A stretch of 64,000 nucleotides of DNA. Source: Zeus faber (lineage: Eukaryota; Chordata; Actinopteri; Zeiformes; Zeidae). The notes beneath the pieces were generated by a model. The model ran no database searches, was not told where the DNA came from, and saw nothing but the letters and a program-made list of their open reading frames with translations. Shown here one piece after another: positions 17,764-29,331 of the stretch. The translations under genes and the position numbers were made by a program. The DNA is taken from positions 19,254,066 to 19,318,065 of the forward strand of contig OY482847.1 of assembly GCA_960531495.1 (NCBI GenBank), in the 5' to 3' direction. How positions within the stretch are numbered: the stretch's first letter is position 1; each line of letters starts with the position of its first letter.

Positions 17764-18281
17764 TAACTCACACGCACATCTTGCGCACTTCATCCGCGTT
17801 ATTGATCCCGCGCAGTACCGCGCCGTCTCCGCCAGGGGGCGCCCGCGCGACGCGCCGTTTAGGCGGCGTGCCTGCGTCATCGCCGACCGCCGCCAGAGAC
17901 GCGCACCCGAGCCGCAGCACGACGCTCCGAGGACGGTTTATCCATCCGCCGGGAGAACGACCAAACAAAACAATTTAAAAAAAAAAAACGTTCCGACGGC
18001 TGCAACGCAGCTGTGCTCGAGTGGAATCCAGGGTTTTGTTTTGGGTTTTTTTTTTCCCAAATAGAAAAACAACAAAAACGGTTTCACAGATAAAAACGCA
18101 CGTTATATTAACAACCACGAACTACCATGAAACCGACACCATTAAATACGTGTCAAGTCGGCGGGCTAGCTCGCGTTAGCCCGGCTCGTTCTGGGCGGTC
18201 GGTGCCGACGCACAACTGTTCCCGGCGAAGGGGCGAGTCGTGCCGACCGCCCGATAAAGGAGGATCGAGGTAGTTACCCAT
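8567..18281 (-). CDS. ZNF821: Zinc finger protein 821 (two C2H2 fingers plus STPR domain), complete CDS in six exons
   Basis: Coding exons, in transcription order on the minus strand, are 18281-18278, 12264-12133, 12003-11885, 10429-10331, 10047-9881 and 9494-8567 (TAG at 8569-8567). All introns are GT-AG and all phases agree, giving 1449 nt and 482 residues. Domains are an acidic Ser/Asp-rich N-terminus (about 18-85), C2H2 finger 1 (97-119, CPLC...H-VYQ-H, split by an intron), finger 2 (129-151, CPVCGRALSSPGSLGRH...), a degenerate third CxxC (159-162), a Cys/Gly/Pro-rich segment, a short CNSC motif in GVLLVCNSCVAY, and an STPR domain of four 23-residue repeats (342-433). STPR domains bind DNA in silkworm FMBP-1, so this is probably a nuclear DNA-binding regulator; its targets are unknown. 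As I recall, human ZNF821 has 412 residues, and the extra length here is mainly the Cys/Gly/Pro segment. The start in exon 1 is inferred from the splice phase; Met18 is an alternative. Confidence 0.88.
9881..10429 (-). other. ZNF821: ZNF821 zinc-finger exons
   Basis: Two exons, 10429-10331 (99 nt, 33 codons) and 10047-9881 (167 nt), carry the C2H2 fingers. The first ends at HVYQ with donor CAG/GTGAG. The second begins CAT, supplying the last zinc ligand His of finger 1, so the intron (10330-10048) cuts finger 1 just before its fourth ligand. Finger 2 is complete. A poly-G run of about 18 nt (10071-10088) lies about 25 nt upstream of the second acceptor, and another (10457-10472) precedes the first exon. 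Confidence 0.92.
11885..12264 (-). other. ZNF821: ZNF821 acidic N-terminal exons
   Basis: Exons 12264-12133 and 12003-11885 encode the acidic N-terminus, including a SEDSDSDLDNQGDDSSSN stretch. The joint is GT-AG and in frame (one base plus two bases form Glu46). The mammalian protein also has an acidic Ser/Asp/Glu region here, but similarity is low, so these exons rest on splice signals, phase and composition. Confidence 0.78.
13283..13326. repeat. (CA)n microsatellite
   Basis: A run of about 18 CA units grades into CGCA units. It lies in ZNF821 intron 1 and has no coding meaning. Confidence 0.95.
15305..15450. repeat. (TG)27 followed by (CTGC)n/(CTGT)n tetranucleotide repeat
   Basis: A pure TG run (15305-15358) is followed by degenerate CTGT units and an uninterrupted block of CTGC units (about 15410-15440), then CTGT again. 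This is an ordinary intronic microsatellite in ZNF821 intron 1. Confidence 0.95.
17080..17400. promoter_or_regulatory. CpG-dense block (candidate alternative promoter of ZNF821)
   Basis: This block has many CpGs, alternating CG runs (around 17220-17235), GGCGCC/CCGCGG-type words and a CRE-like TGACGTA at about 17199-17205, flanked by A-rich DNA. It is separated from the exon-1 CpG region (17770-18450) by about 370 bp of AT-rich, poly-T/poly-A sequence. The position inside ZNF821 intron 1 suggests an alternative start. The 148-codon minus-strand frame across it is most likely a product of base composition. Confidence 0.5.
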
Positions 18282-18480
18282 GTTGTCCGACGCGATCTCG
18301 CATATCAAGCGGAGGTCTCTCGGGGAGCGGCGGAGCCCTCTGGACGATGCTACTGGAACTGGTGGAGCTCCGGGTCCGAGGGAGCAGCGATGCGGGCGTC
18401 CCCGAAGCGAACGATCCGTTCGCGGGGAACGGATGTTGTGAATGAATCCGCGGAGTCGTTCCGGGAGGGGGGGGAAAAAA
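17770..18480 (-). promoter_or_regulatory. ZNF821: CpG-rich 5' region and first exon of ZNF821
   Basis: A CpG-rich region surrounds the proposed exon 1. On the minus strand the exon ends ...GACAACATGG followed by GTAACT, a good donor. The ATG at 18281-18279 is in frame with exon 2 and no stop intervenes. The transcription start probably lies between 18282 and about 18480. The opposite flank faces AP1G1 about 2 kb away. Confidence 0.6.
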
Positions 18481-18633
18481 ACAAAAAAAAAAACCCCACA
18501 GTTGTTCGCTTCGTCCGGGACTGTGACCGCGGCCAAGCATTCAGTGATTCTGAGCAACAAACCAACAGAGTCACTGCAGTTATTAAAAATGTGTGAATAG
18601 GGTCAATATTATACAACATAAAATATGACTATT

Positions 18634-18666
18634 GACTACTACTACTACTACTAATAATAATAATAA
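18634..18666. repeat. (ACT)n(AAT)n trinucleotide repeat
   Basis: Short ACT units pass into AAT units, upstream of ZNF821 between the two divergent genes. Confidence 0.85.
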
Positions 18667-18989
18667 TTACTACCATATAATAATAAACATTATTTTTTCT
18701 TTGTGTATCTTGGGCTTCCATGAAATCCGAGGCTCTGTAAATGAGTTGTTGTACGTGCAGTTGGTTAAATTTACACACGCGGCCTGTGAATAATTTGCAT
18801 TCACCTCCAAGCAGGTGTGACAGCGACATGTTTAGCTTCACGGACACATTCACGGATATTTCTCAGGACGCGGCTCTATTGATCAGCAGGATCTGCTGAC
18901 TGAGGCCGATCGATAGTTGATCAGCTGGCTTCAGCTGTGAAGAGAAGCCCTTCTTTTGTTGTTTTTCACATTTTCATCCGGCGCACACA

Positions 18990-19850
18990 GGTCGGCCGCA
19001 ACATTAAGACCACCATTTATAACCATTCATTTCGTGTAGCTCTCCTTTGTGCCGCCAGAACAGCTCTGACCCCGTGGAGGCGTGGACGCCACCAGACCTC
19101 TGGAGGTGTCCTGTGGTATCTGGCACCAAGACGTGAGCAGCAGGTCCTTTAAGTCCTGGGAGTTGTGAGGGCGGGGCCCCCCGTGGATCAGGCTCGTTGT
19201 TCCGGCACATCCCGCAGATGCTCCATCGGATCGGAGCCGAACCCCCGGCCGTCCGCGTGATGTGGAGGGAAGCGCGGTCCATCAGACCAGGCCACCTTCG
19301 TCCATTGCTCCATGGTCCAGTTCTGACGCCCACGTGCCCACTGGAGGCCCATTTGGCGGTGGACAGGGGTTCGGCATGGGCACCCTGACCGGAGCAAGCT
19401 GTGATGCACTGTGTGTTCTGACACCTTTCGATCACAGCAGCATTCACCTTTTCAGCAGTTTGTGCTGCAGTAGCTCTACTGTGGGTTCGGACCAGACGGG
19501 CTAGACCTGCACTCACTCCCCGTGCGCATGAATGAGCCCATAACCCTGCCACCGGTTCACCTACCCTGGGGCCACTTTTGCTCGGTAGTAACCACTGCAT
19601 ACCAGGAACACCCCACAAGACCCGCCCCGTTGGAGATGCTCTGAACCAGTCGTCTCGCCATCACGACATGGTCCTTGTCAAAGTCGCTCGGATACTTGCG
19701 TCCATTGTTCCTGCTTCCAACGCATCGTCTTCAAGAAGTGACTGTTCACTTGCTGCCTCATATATCCCGCCCCTTGACAGGTGCCATTGGAACGGGATGA
19801 TCAATGTTATTCACCTTACCTGTCACTGGTTTTAATGGTGTGGCTGATGG
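18990..19850 (-). mobile_element. Tc1-like DNA transposon, internally deleted, minus strand
   Basis: The left edge reads GTCGGCCGCAACATTAAGAC and the right edge TTTTAATGGTGTGGCTGATGG, imperfect inverted ends of the common fish Tc1-like family whose ends contain ACATTAAAACCAC. Translated minus-strand pieces match its transposase: an N-terminal part around 19730-19560, a central part near 19420-19270 (NWTMEQW.KVAWSD) and a C-terminal part near 19180-19080 (LVPDTT..LQR). At about 860 bp it is near half the usual length, and the reading frame is broken, so it cannot be autonomous. It lies between the ZNF821 and AP1G1 starts. Confidence 0.82.
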
Positions 19851-20199
19851 ATTTTTACATCTTTTATTCAGTACATTGAGCAGCCGCGCCCAGCACCACA
19901 AAGTCCAAGTCCCTCGGCTCCCTGCCCAGAACGAAAGATTGATGTTTTACACTTTGTCTTCCACCAAAATAAATGACGCTGACAGGAATGGGGGGTGAAG
20001 AGGTTCTGGCGTCCACCGTTTGCACTATTTGGCATAAATAAATAAACTGTGACGGTGAAGTGAATGATTAACGCCCCGTCCCCCGGAGCTTCCTTGTTCG
20101 TTACACGCAACCAGGCGCGACATCGAACGACTCTTTTTTTTTTTTTTAATTTATTTATTTTTTTCCCCCTGAGTCATTCGTCAAGAACCGAGTCCGCAA

Positions 20200-20409
20200 A
20201 ACAGAGCGGAACCGTTCACCGCTCGGCTGGCGGACGAAGCACCGGGACCGAAGCACCGGGACCGAAGCACCGGGGCCGCCTCGGCGTAACCCTCCGCCTG
20301 CGGTAGACGTGCTGAGGCTGGAGCGGCCGCCATTTTGAATGTCTGGTCTGTTCCTCCCTCCGTTGCTAATAGAGAAGATCCCAGTTACTCTCTGGTATCA
20401 CCACGGCCA
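20200..20409 (+). promoter_or_regulatory. AP1G1: AP1G1 promoter and non-coding exon 1
   Basis: A GC-rich segment contains GGCCGCCATTTTG at about 20326-20338, a strong YY1 match of the type found just downstream of the start in many housekeeping promoters. A consensus donor (CCA/GTAAGT) follows at 20410. No ATG-led frame runs into the splice, so the exon would be 5' UTR spliced to the ATG exon at 34066. The first exon end and the start-site region are inferred from these two signals. Confidence 0.62.
20235..20276. repeat. Three tandem copies of a 14-bp GC-rich unit
   Basis: CGAAGCACCGGGAC repeats at 20235, 20249 and 20263, the third copy with one change. It lies about 50-90 bp upstream of the AP1G1 YY1-like motif, inside the probable core promoter. 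Confidence 0.9.
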
Positions 20410-21142
20410 GTAAGTACACTTTCCACACACACAAAAAAAAAAACCGCCCGATTACGTGGCGGGATATTGCGCGATGTACAAGCGAATCGGTTGCAGTTCG
20501 TGTCAAATAATTTTGACAACTCGGCATGGGAAGTCGCAGCCCCGCGAGTGCACCGGGCTGTCAGCGGCTAAAGCTAAGGCTGACACGGCTAACGGGTTCG
20601 CGTCACTAGCCTAGCAGGGCTAGTGTAACGTGGCTAAAATGGCTTTAAGCCGTTTTGTTCCGTCTATTGCCGGAGCTCGAGTCACAGACGAACCGAACGG
20701 CGCACGATTGAAGTGACAGCAAACACCCCGTGGTGTGCGCCTGGCGTTCTCGGTGAGCCGGCGTGAAAACACCAGTCATTTAGCTCTGTCGGTGTTTAGG
20801 GTCAATAAGGTGCAGAGCAGGTGCTAACTGCCTAGCTGGCTAACGGTGGGAACGATCTTGCTAATCTCAATCTTCCTCCGAGGAGGCCGCACACACCGAA
20901 CACACCATGCCAGTATCAGCCGGTCTTAGGTGTCATGTCCAGGGTGAAATTGTTATGAGCCGTGTTGGTATTTGAACAGGCTCCACAAACCACAGGTTAA
21001 GTAAAATGTGATCATTTCAGCTGGAACTCTGGCTGTGGTGACGACCTGGCTTCACGTTGCTTGGTTTGCTCGTAAATTGACACTGTGGGTGATTTTTACA
21101 TTTATTTTAAAACAAGTACCGTCGGCATCCAGAAGGAAATGA

Positions 21143-21212
21143 TTCAGTAATTTAGCGCCAGTTATTCAGCTCCAGTAATTTAACTCCAGTTATTTAGCTC
21201 GAGTAATTTAAC
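21143..21212. repeat. Degenerate tandem repeat, about 16-17 bp unit
   Basis: Five units resembling CCAGTTATTTAGCTC / CCAGTAATTTAACTC follow one another. This is a small minisatellite in AP1G1 intron 1. Confidence 0.85.
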
Positions 21213-22170
21213 TCCCTATTTCCGATGTCTCAGCTGACACTGAGGACACCTGGGAGTTTTCAGAAGTTTGAACATGGCAGCCAGCTTGCCCAGTTCATCC
21301 AGGAACATTGGACATATTTATCATGACAGCCAACATCTTTTTAATCTTCGTTGAAATTAATCGTCTATTAGGTTGGGATTATAAGCTAACATTATATAAT
21401 AAAAACAAAAATATGATGTGATTGTTTGACATTGAATTCTCTCACAAAGTATTGTCATTTTCGTTTTGTTTTCCGCCCTGGTACATACAATTTTGTGTGT
21501 GTGTGTTTTAACAGTCAATGAACATTGTTTTTTTTAACATATATATATTTTTTAGATAAACAGCGAAATATTGACATTGGAAAAACTATACAGAGAGAAA
21601 CTCCCCAGTTTAGAACTAAAGGATAGCCCCACCATTTTCAACCCAGGCCTTTTTAAAGTGTTGGTTCCCAATACAAATTGCATTGAGGGTTCTAAGCAAA
21701 AGTTTAATAGCATTCTATCTTCCACATCCATACTCAATGTGTTTTAGTTCTGTTGTACTTTCATTCCAACAGAGCAAAGAAAAGTTGATACCTAGGTCTC
21801 CACAGTAGCCAAATTATTGTTGTCAATATGGTGTGGGTTGCTTTCAGGTGGTCAAATAGTAACATTCACTTGTAATTTCTAATGTGTAGATTTATCTTTT
21901 ATACTTCGCTATGTTTTAGATTCCTATCTATCGCTCCTTTGATAAATGGGAGGTGTGTTATGTTTATTTCTTAGCGGCTGGTTACCAAGATCAGCAAGCA
22001 ATGGTGGCTAGGCCGCAAACCTCATGAGAAAACACAAGCTTGTTAGAAAAATTTCACAGCTGGTGCCGAGCAGAAAGAGAGGGGTTTTGCATGGATAATG
22101 GCTTCGTTAGTCACCAGTATATTTGTTTTCAGCATCAAGGTTCATGGAAATATGGATGACCTCCATGTAT

Positions 22171-23102
22171 TTAAAGGGCACCTAGTATGCTCCCTTTCAA
22201 CAAGTAAATATAGGTCTCTGAGGTCCCCAAAACATGCTTTTTATTTATTTTTTTTGCTGAAAATACCAGTCAGTTTATGCATTCTAGCCATTCTAACATG
22301 CCTTAAAACCCCTCCTGTTCCCGATAGTCTGTTTTACTGGGTGGCGCTTCCCTCCTCAGGCTCAATGTTAAGCACAAGTTCCAGATTCTGTTAGCCAATG
22401 GGGCTTGAGCTTCACTTCTGTTTTCTTTTGTATTTAGTCCGTGAACTTTCACTGATTTCACCTCATCAGTCCACTAAAATCTGTTTCTGAACAAATTAGA
22501 GGTGAGAAATAAGCAATCCAGTTTGTGAACTTTCACTCATCTTAGATCGACAAGTCTTAATTTCAAATTATATTTACGATTTTTGGTGCCAACACAGGGA
22601 TTTTTAGTTTCATGTAAAGGTCGGAAAATAAGAAACACAATAATTACATCTACAATACGGACATTATTTTTATCTTTTCTATTTCCATCTTTCATATTTT
22701 TTTTCTTTTAGAAAGAAACACAATCTAGTTATTTTTCTAAGTGCTTACATTTGCATCGTCAGCAGTTTCTTCTCCGACAGTTTGTATTATTTCTGTTTTT
22801 AGAAGATTTGTGTTGGTCTATGAAATAAACAGCAGTTCCCGGCAGAGCTTGTTATTTTCCAGCCGTGGATGGCCTTACTCAGATGGGGTTATAATTTTAC
22901 TGAGGCACCTACTGACGTATGAATGGATTGCAAATTTGAACGGGTTGTTTCACCACGTTTTCTGAAATAGAGCGCTCACCAACACTCGAGCACCGACATG
23001 GTTGTCTTATTTCACAATTTTTGTGTCAATAGGCCCATCTGAGACCCAAATGCATTTGCACAAGCACTGAAAAGTGAGTTTTTCAATTTAGGTCCCCTTT
23101 AA
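22171..23102. mobile_element. Non-autonomous DNA transposon (MITE) with TTAAAGGG ends
   Basis: The left end TTAAAGGGCACCTA (22171-) mirrors the right end TTTAGGTCCCCTTTAA (to 23102). The 930-bp interior is AT-rich and encodes nothing recognisable. TTAA at the tips may be a target duplication of piggyBac type, but this is not proved. Confidence 0.72.
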
Positions 23103-24053
23103 GTCCTGATGCAACATGGCAATAGTCTCATTGTATCTGCAAAGTGAACAAGCTCAGCTCCCTGACCTCTAACAATCCACCTACAGCATTAGTTTCTGTG
23201 AGCTATCTGGCTTAGTTAGTAGAAGGTACAGAAAATATTACTATGCCTATTTAGCTAGTAAAAGTATGTGCCTGTGGACATTTTGCAACAGTCACATTGA
23301 GGAACTGCTGCAACTAGGTTTTACCATATTTGACGTGTACATAGTTGATTTGAGGACATACCAAGTGACAGGGGTGGCAGGAATTATCAGAGGCCCAAAA
23401 CAAATGGTTAAATGGGCGAAAGTGGGACTACCTTCCTGCTTTATACAGAATGTAATTGTAGCCTGACCTGACCTACCTTTCCGTTTCAACTATTGTGCAT
23501 TCTTGCATTATCTATAAATCAGCTGCCAACACAGGGATGCCTGTTCTCTCCTATTTCCCCAAAATGTTCATTTCTTTCAGTATTCTCAAGTAAGAATAAC
23601 CCTAACAGGCAGATGTCAAGAGGTTCTCAGGTCAGCTCTAGTAAATGATAAATGAAGCAACAGAAAGTGGAAAATACTTAGTATGTTGGGATGTGAACAG
23701 TATTTCATGGACTCTATGGAAACTAAATATGTAACGCAGAGGCTTAATTTGAATATACAGGAATTTATGTGGCGCTTAATTTTTTAAAGAGTTTAATATA
23801 TCATCATTAAATGCAAAATTCTTAAGAAGGAAAAAATCCGATCATGTAATCCAATGAGCTACTGCACTACAATGGGTTGCAGCTGCTTTTTTGTATGTTA
23901 TATTTTCTGCTAATCATTAACATTTTTTTTCAAATGTATAATTTTAAATTGGAGGAATGACTCATACATGCTGAACAACTTAGGGCTCTTATTGTTATAA
24001 ATTCATCATTGTCAAGGTGATGTTGAAGTTAATGGTTTCCAAAAATGAGGTGA

Positions 24054-24965
24054 TAGGGCTGGACAATAGCCAAAAATGTTATCATGATAAGTTTTTTTTT
24101 TAATATCGATCGATGTCAATAATTATCACGATATACACTGAATAATAATAATTCTCAATTTACAGTTTTAAGTGTATTCTCATGGCTTAAGGATAGACAC
24201 TGAATACATCAAATGTAAAATATGTAAACAAAGAGATAACTAATATATATTAAATATATTTAATCATCATTGTCATCTAAGAACAGTCCGAAAAGTTCCT
24301 GAATCTGCACTCTGATTATATGCGGGCACGTTTGGAGCGGACCAAGGGACGCTCTCCGTGTCCCACTGTGTCAGACCAGACATCACGTAAAATCGTGGTT
24401 TGGTGGGGGGGGGGTTTGGAAGCCTGGAGGAGAGGTGAGCTCTCAGCAGCAGTGCTGGGTGCGAGTTGAAGGACGGAAAGAGACTGAAAATACGTTGGTA
24501 ATAAAAAGGGACATGGCCATCCCAGTTGTTATTTTCCGACTGGACACTTTAACCCCAGGGTAGTGGTAAGCCTCGCGGCAGGCAGTAAAACCGGCTTTGG
24601 CTATCCACGGAGGTTCCATCCGGTCGACTCCGCCACACTATTACCAAACTGTGTTAAAAAACATTTAAATCGCTGTTGTTTCCAATACTCCTCCTCTATA
24701 CTATATATTAGTATTTTAATGCCACCGATCTCCATTTGACGCAAATGCGAATACATCAGAATTGTCAATTAGAAATGAGATTGCATAAATATATGAATTT
24801 GTGATCGCCATGGCGCACCTGTTGTACGAAGTTTGTTTCTCTGCTGTAAAATTGGCTGGTTGTGTCATATCTCTGTAGGTAGAGGAAAAGTCTGTACCGA
24901 TAATAAATCTCATAAATGTCTTATTATTGTAAAAAGTAAGGAGATTGTTTTATCGCCCAGCCCTA
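24054..24965. mobile_element. hAT-like MITE with TAGGGCTGG ends
   Basis: The element runs from TAGGGCTGGACAATA to TATCGCCCAGCCCTA, an inverted terminal repeat typical of a very common fish MITE group. It is 912 bp long and contains a G8 run, a GC-richer centre and no transposase frame. TGA flanks both ends, but no clear 8-bp duplication is visible. Confidence 0.75.
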
Positions 24966-27782
24966 TGATGTCCTTTAAAAAGCAATTCCACCCCGAACTG
25001 AAATTTTGCTCTTTAATGTTCAACTTGTGTGCGAGTCAAATTCTTGGTGTACTTGGATGGCTAGAACCTTGTTGGTGTCAAAGTGCTGAGTGGCTTAACG
25101 CAAACAGTTTACCAAGAGGTGCTGTGAAAATAGCAGAGGGATATGACATCCCAAAAGTGCCTCTAATTGGGAGTGTGGGGGAACTTGAGATATCTAACAT
25201 AATGCTTAGGGGGTTGTTGAAGAGTTAAACTTGGCCACGTGTAGTGGCTGCCAAAGTATCCAACATGTCTTGCATGGCTCAGCATCTTTGAGATCACCAT
25301 CGACCCTGTGTGCCTATTCTAGGTAAAAAAACAACGAAATTGGTAAACCGGAGCCAAATTCAGGGGTGGTCTAAATCTGTTAAACTCACAGAGCATTTAA
25401 CAGCAAAGCGGCCCTCTGTGCGTGTACGTTGTTTTCATTTTCGTTGATTTTTGTTGGGATACAGGGGATACATTGCCTCCAGAGTCTTTTCCTATTATTG
25501 TTGCTCTCCCCTAGTCCATTCACTGCCATAAAAGTACATTTTTACTGACAACAAGTGACTAATCTCACACTTTCACATTGTATTGTTATTAGTTGGGACT
25601 CTATTCACCTTTTAATGTTTTTAGTATAAAGCTTACATGTTGTATTTTCAGGACCACAACAATTGCATGCTTGTCTTTTTTGCCTTTTTTGAATAAATGA
25701 CTCAATAGTCATAAAACCCTTAAACTGTGATATATATCCTCATTTGATAATAATAATCATATCTACAAATTCTCATCATGCAACATCCCTCAGTACAACA
25801 GGAACCGACTGTCCGTGGCTCCCTTGTCCTGTGATGACTCCTGACTCATAAGCTTTAAGACAATACGGCCTACAGCCAGTGTCAAATATGTTTCAACATT
25901 TTAGTAATTTTCTTGATGCAAAGAAGAGGCAGCCTGGCTATATTTTGGAAATGTACAGAAAAACAGCTTCAGTGATCGCACATGCTTGTTTGAAGGAAAA
26001 TAATAATTGGTTGTGTAATTTAAAACATAGCTTTTCATCCAGCATTCTGTTGAGTAAGATGGGAATGGAGTGGGTTAAGAATTGTTAAGACAGCAACTTC
26101 TGCATATTCAATGTAAAAGAGGAAAATAAACAAATAAATAATTTGCCTGTGCAAAATTACCTGAGTATGTGAGCAAAAACAATTGTCTTTTAGCTGTGCC
26201 ACTTCCTTAAACAGCAGTGTACTGGTTTGGACTTACCTGCCCTCTGCTGTTGTCGGTTGTTGTCATAACAACAACCAAATGTATGCTTCACTGCATCTGG
26301 TATGCCATCGCATTAACCTTTTGCACACTATTTGATGCATACTGTAGTTTCAGACATCGTATTAACATTCACATACTAACTTGTAGTGGTGTAACGGAAA
26401 GTAGTTGATCCGTACGGATCGCCCCCCACGGTTCGGTATGCATGTGAACCGTGAATTAATTTCAAAATGTAACCATCATAGGGAAATATAGTTTTATTGC
26501 TGCTTTTACTTTAAGTAATTCCATAAATCTATGAGAGTTTCAGTGAAAAGAAGACAGACAAGACAGATGTGTACTGTGTTTTACGTTACACTATGTTGCT
26601 GCTGCTTTATGATATGTGATGAATGAGCTGCTGTATTTCGCCGCTATGCGTCTGATCGTCCGCCATATTGGAGTGGTCAAGATCCGCTAGTAAACAAATA
26701 AGTGTGTATGGAGAGATGCAGACTTCTCTACAAAATCAACTGTAACTTGCTTAGTTCTGAACAGATTTTGGATGTAGCAATGGACAATTCCAGGATCCAA
26801 TACTAAAAGTCCCATGTTGTGAAAACAGTCCTTCCAACTATTTACTGATTTCACTTATAAGTTGAACCTTTGGCTTTGGCTAATCAGCAGATGGTTTGCT
26901 CAAAATACTAGGGAGGCCTTTTCATTTCTGAACATTTCTGTCCCATTTTGATTTGGTATTATAGTTTGACACTTATTCAAAGTGCTTAATCCACTCTGCA
27001 GTTCTATCCTTGGATTTGTCATGTGTCACATTGTTTAGCAATGGCCATCTTTCTAAAAGCGTATCTGTCCTCGCCTTTCTGTGTACCAACATCCACTACA
27101 GTTTCAGGGCACTTTAGGTATAGAAAATGGCTTTGTTCAGCAAGTAATTACCAGAGTCCTTGTTGCTGTAGCAGCTTAATTGTGTGCTGCATATTGCCAA
27201 ATAAAAGGCCTCCGTGTGATGGAAGCCATAACGCACTTCTTTCTAAATAGAGGCTTCTGGTTTATTTTTATCTTTTTGAAACTCTTGAGTGTTCTGTCGC
27301 TTGACTTAGTGAGGGTACACAAGGCGTAAAAGTTTTATTGGAAACCCAATGTTTTGTTTCCATTTCATACATGGCGCTGCACAGGTCAACGTGGTGAACC
27401 CTGGTATGGCTTTTATTTCATACATGCCTCTGTCCAACATGCTACAGACACAATTGTTACATAAGAGCTGACCACAATCATTTTGAAAATTGTCAGATTC
27501 AACAATTATGTTTCCATCCAAACTTCATTGGAATTTTAGGCCAACCTTAACAATCTTAATAAAATATTGAATTTCTATCAGTTGTGTTGAGGCAAATTGA
27601 CTGTCCTCAATTTCTATGTTCCAATGTTCAATGGCAATAGATAGCTCTTCTGCAATAGATATAGGTTAAGGTTTATAGAGATGGGTTTAACTATGGAAAA
27701 TTAAATAGTTTTCACAATTATAGGATCAGAACCAATATCCTATTAAATGATCCTGACAGCGCTAATATTCTAATCACTTTTA

Positions 27783-27925
27783 AAGGACCAGTGTGTAATA
27801 TTTAGTGGCATCTAGCGGTGAGGTTGCAGATTGCAACCAACTGAATACCCCTCCCCTTCCAAGCGTGTAGGAGAAGCTATGGCGGCCCCGAAACTCGCAA
27901 AGAAACATGAAAGGCCCTCTCGAGA
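27783..27925 (+). mobile_element. Fragment of a fish MITE (end AAAGGACCAGTGTGTAA)
   Basis: It begins AAAGGACCAGTGTGTAA and continues into TAGTGGCATCTAGCGGTGAGG, the left part of a MITE that recurs at 31.1/32.7 kb and, inverted, at 35.2-35.5 kb. The right half is absent or too diverged to see. Confidence 0.72.
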
Positions 27926-28064
27926 GCCAGGGAGTCATTGCAACGGAGGTTGAGCACAACATTCTTTTTCATGTGTGCATACTAGGCGCGGTGGCCCTTG
28001 AACTTATTAGTACTATTATTATCCCCTATTGTAATTGCTCTGGAAAATTTCTCAGAATCTTTCA

Positions 28065-28268
28065 GGCTAAAACTATCTGAAACAGAACAATGGCAGAAGT
28101 TATGAACACGTTCACGTCTCGTTTGAACGAGTATGTCACAAACATCTAAGTCATTGAATGCCAAAGTATCCACAACAGGGCTAAAACTATCTGGAACCGA
28201 ACAATGACAGAAGTGACGAACACGATTGAGGTGTCGTTTGACTAGTATGTCGCAAACATCTCATGGTT
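28065..28268. repeat. Tandem duplication, period 114 bp
   Basis: GGCTAAAACTATCTG starts at 28065 and again at 28179. The two copies stay alignable for about 90 bp with roughly one difference per ten bases, ending in AGTATGTC.CAAACATCT. An old local duplication in AP1G1 intron 1. Confidence 0.85.
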
Positions 28269-29331
28269 TTAAATTTCATCCAAATCAATCCACATACGGG
28301 GCAGAAATTAGTGAAAAAACAATCAAATTTGATCCACAGTAGCCGGACGGTCATGCTTCACCTGACACGCCAACGTTTAAAAACAAATGGAACGAGATGA
28401 GATATACATTAAGACGCTTTATGACATCATCATACTATGTACTATAAATGTGCAGGTTCTGGTTCAGAATGTACATCGGCACCATGTCCAGTGTGCGGTG
28501 TAGACACCCTCCCTCTGTAGTGGTTAGAGATTACAAACTAGGCGTGTGTGTTTGTGTGTTAATGTGCCTTCTTACCTGGTAGATGTCTGTGGATCTGTTT
28601 AATTTATATTTTATCTCTTTGGTCCCCATTTCTTTTCCGGATTCATGAAAAACTTGTGACCATGTCGAGTCAACTCGACTGTGCAAGTAAGTGACGTGTT
28701 CAAGATCCAGCAAGGCATCGGATAAATAGAAGCCGTGACATCATTACTCAAATACCATAACGTTTTTCTTATTTATTATTATTTAGTATATTATTGAAAA
28801 TTTTGTCCAAGGAAAGAAGTCACCACTAAAATTACTCAAGTGTGATTGCCTTCGTGAAGCTCTGTAAATATGTTACTTCAAACATGTGACATGAACAGCC
28901 GATCGTACAGAGCAGAGAAACAACCATGTGACGCCAACACAGATCGTGCAGCAGAAGCGCTGGTGTGTCCTCCGCTCTCTTCCCGGCCGCAGCACTCTCC
29001 GGCCGGGGAGCATGCAGCGGTGATGAGGCCCCCTGGATTTGACGTGGTGGGTCTTCCTAAAACGCCAATTTGAACGCGCACTCCTCCCAACCCGAGCCCG
29101 GCATGGCCCCCATCCCCGCAAAAGGAGAGTGAATTACAGAGTGCAGATTCTGAAACCTCCAAAACCTGAAATACATACCTAACATGACTAAACTGGACCC
29201 CGTGTACTGCTGCCTGCAGCTGTATTTATTATAATTATTGTTATTATAAACAGCTATCTGAAATACTTCTGTGTCTTTGGAAGCTTTTGGCAGTTAACGT
29301 GTTAATACAATGGCCCTGAGAGCTCAACAGT

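Larger units (their letters stand above)
12265..18277 (-). other. ZNF821: ZNF821 intron 1
   Basis: A 6-kb intron separates the 4-nt coding part of exon 1 from exon 2. It holds a CA repeat (13283-13320), a TG repeat (15305-15358) followed by CTGC/CTGT repeats (about 15361-15450), A-rich runs near 16800-17060 and 17730-17757, and a CpG-rich block at 17080-17400. I see no coding exon that I can support. Confidence 0.6.

Noticed and set aside
19004-19618. 204-codon minus-strand frame upstream of AP1G1
   Set aside because: It is part of a degenerate Tc1-like element, read partly out of the transposase frame; not a host gene.
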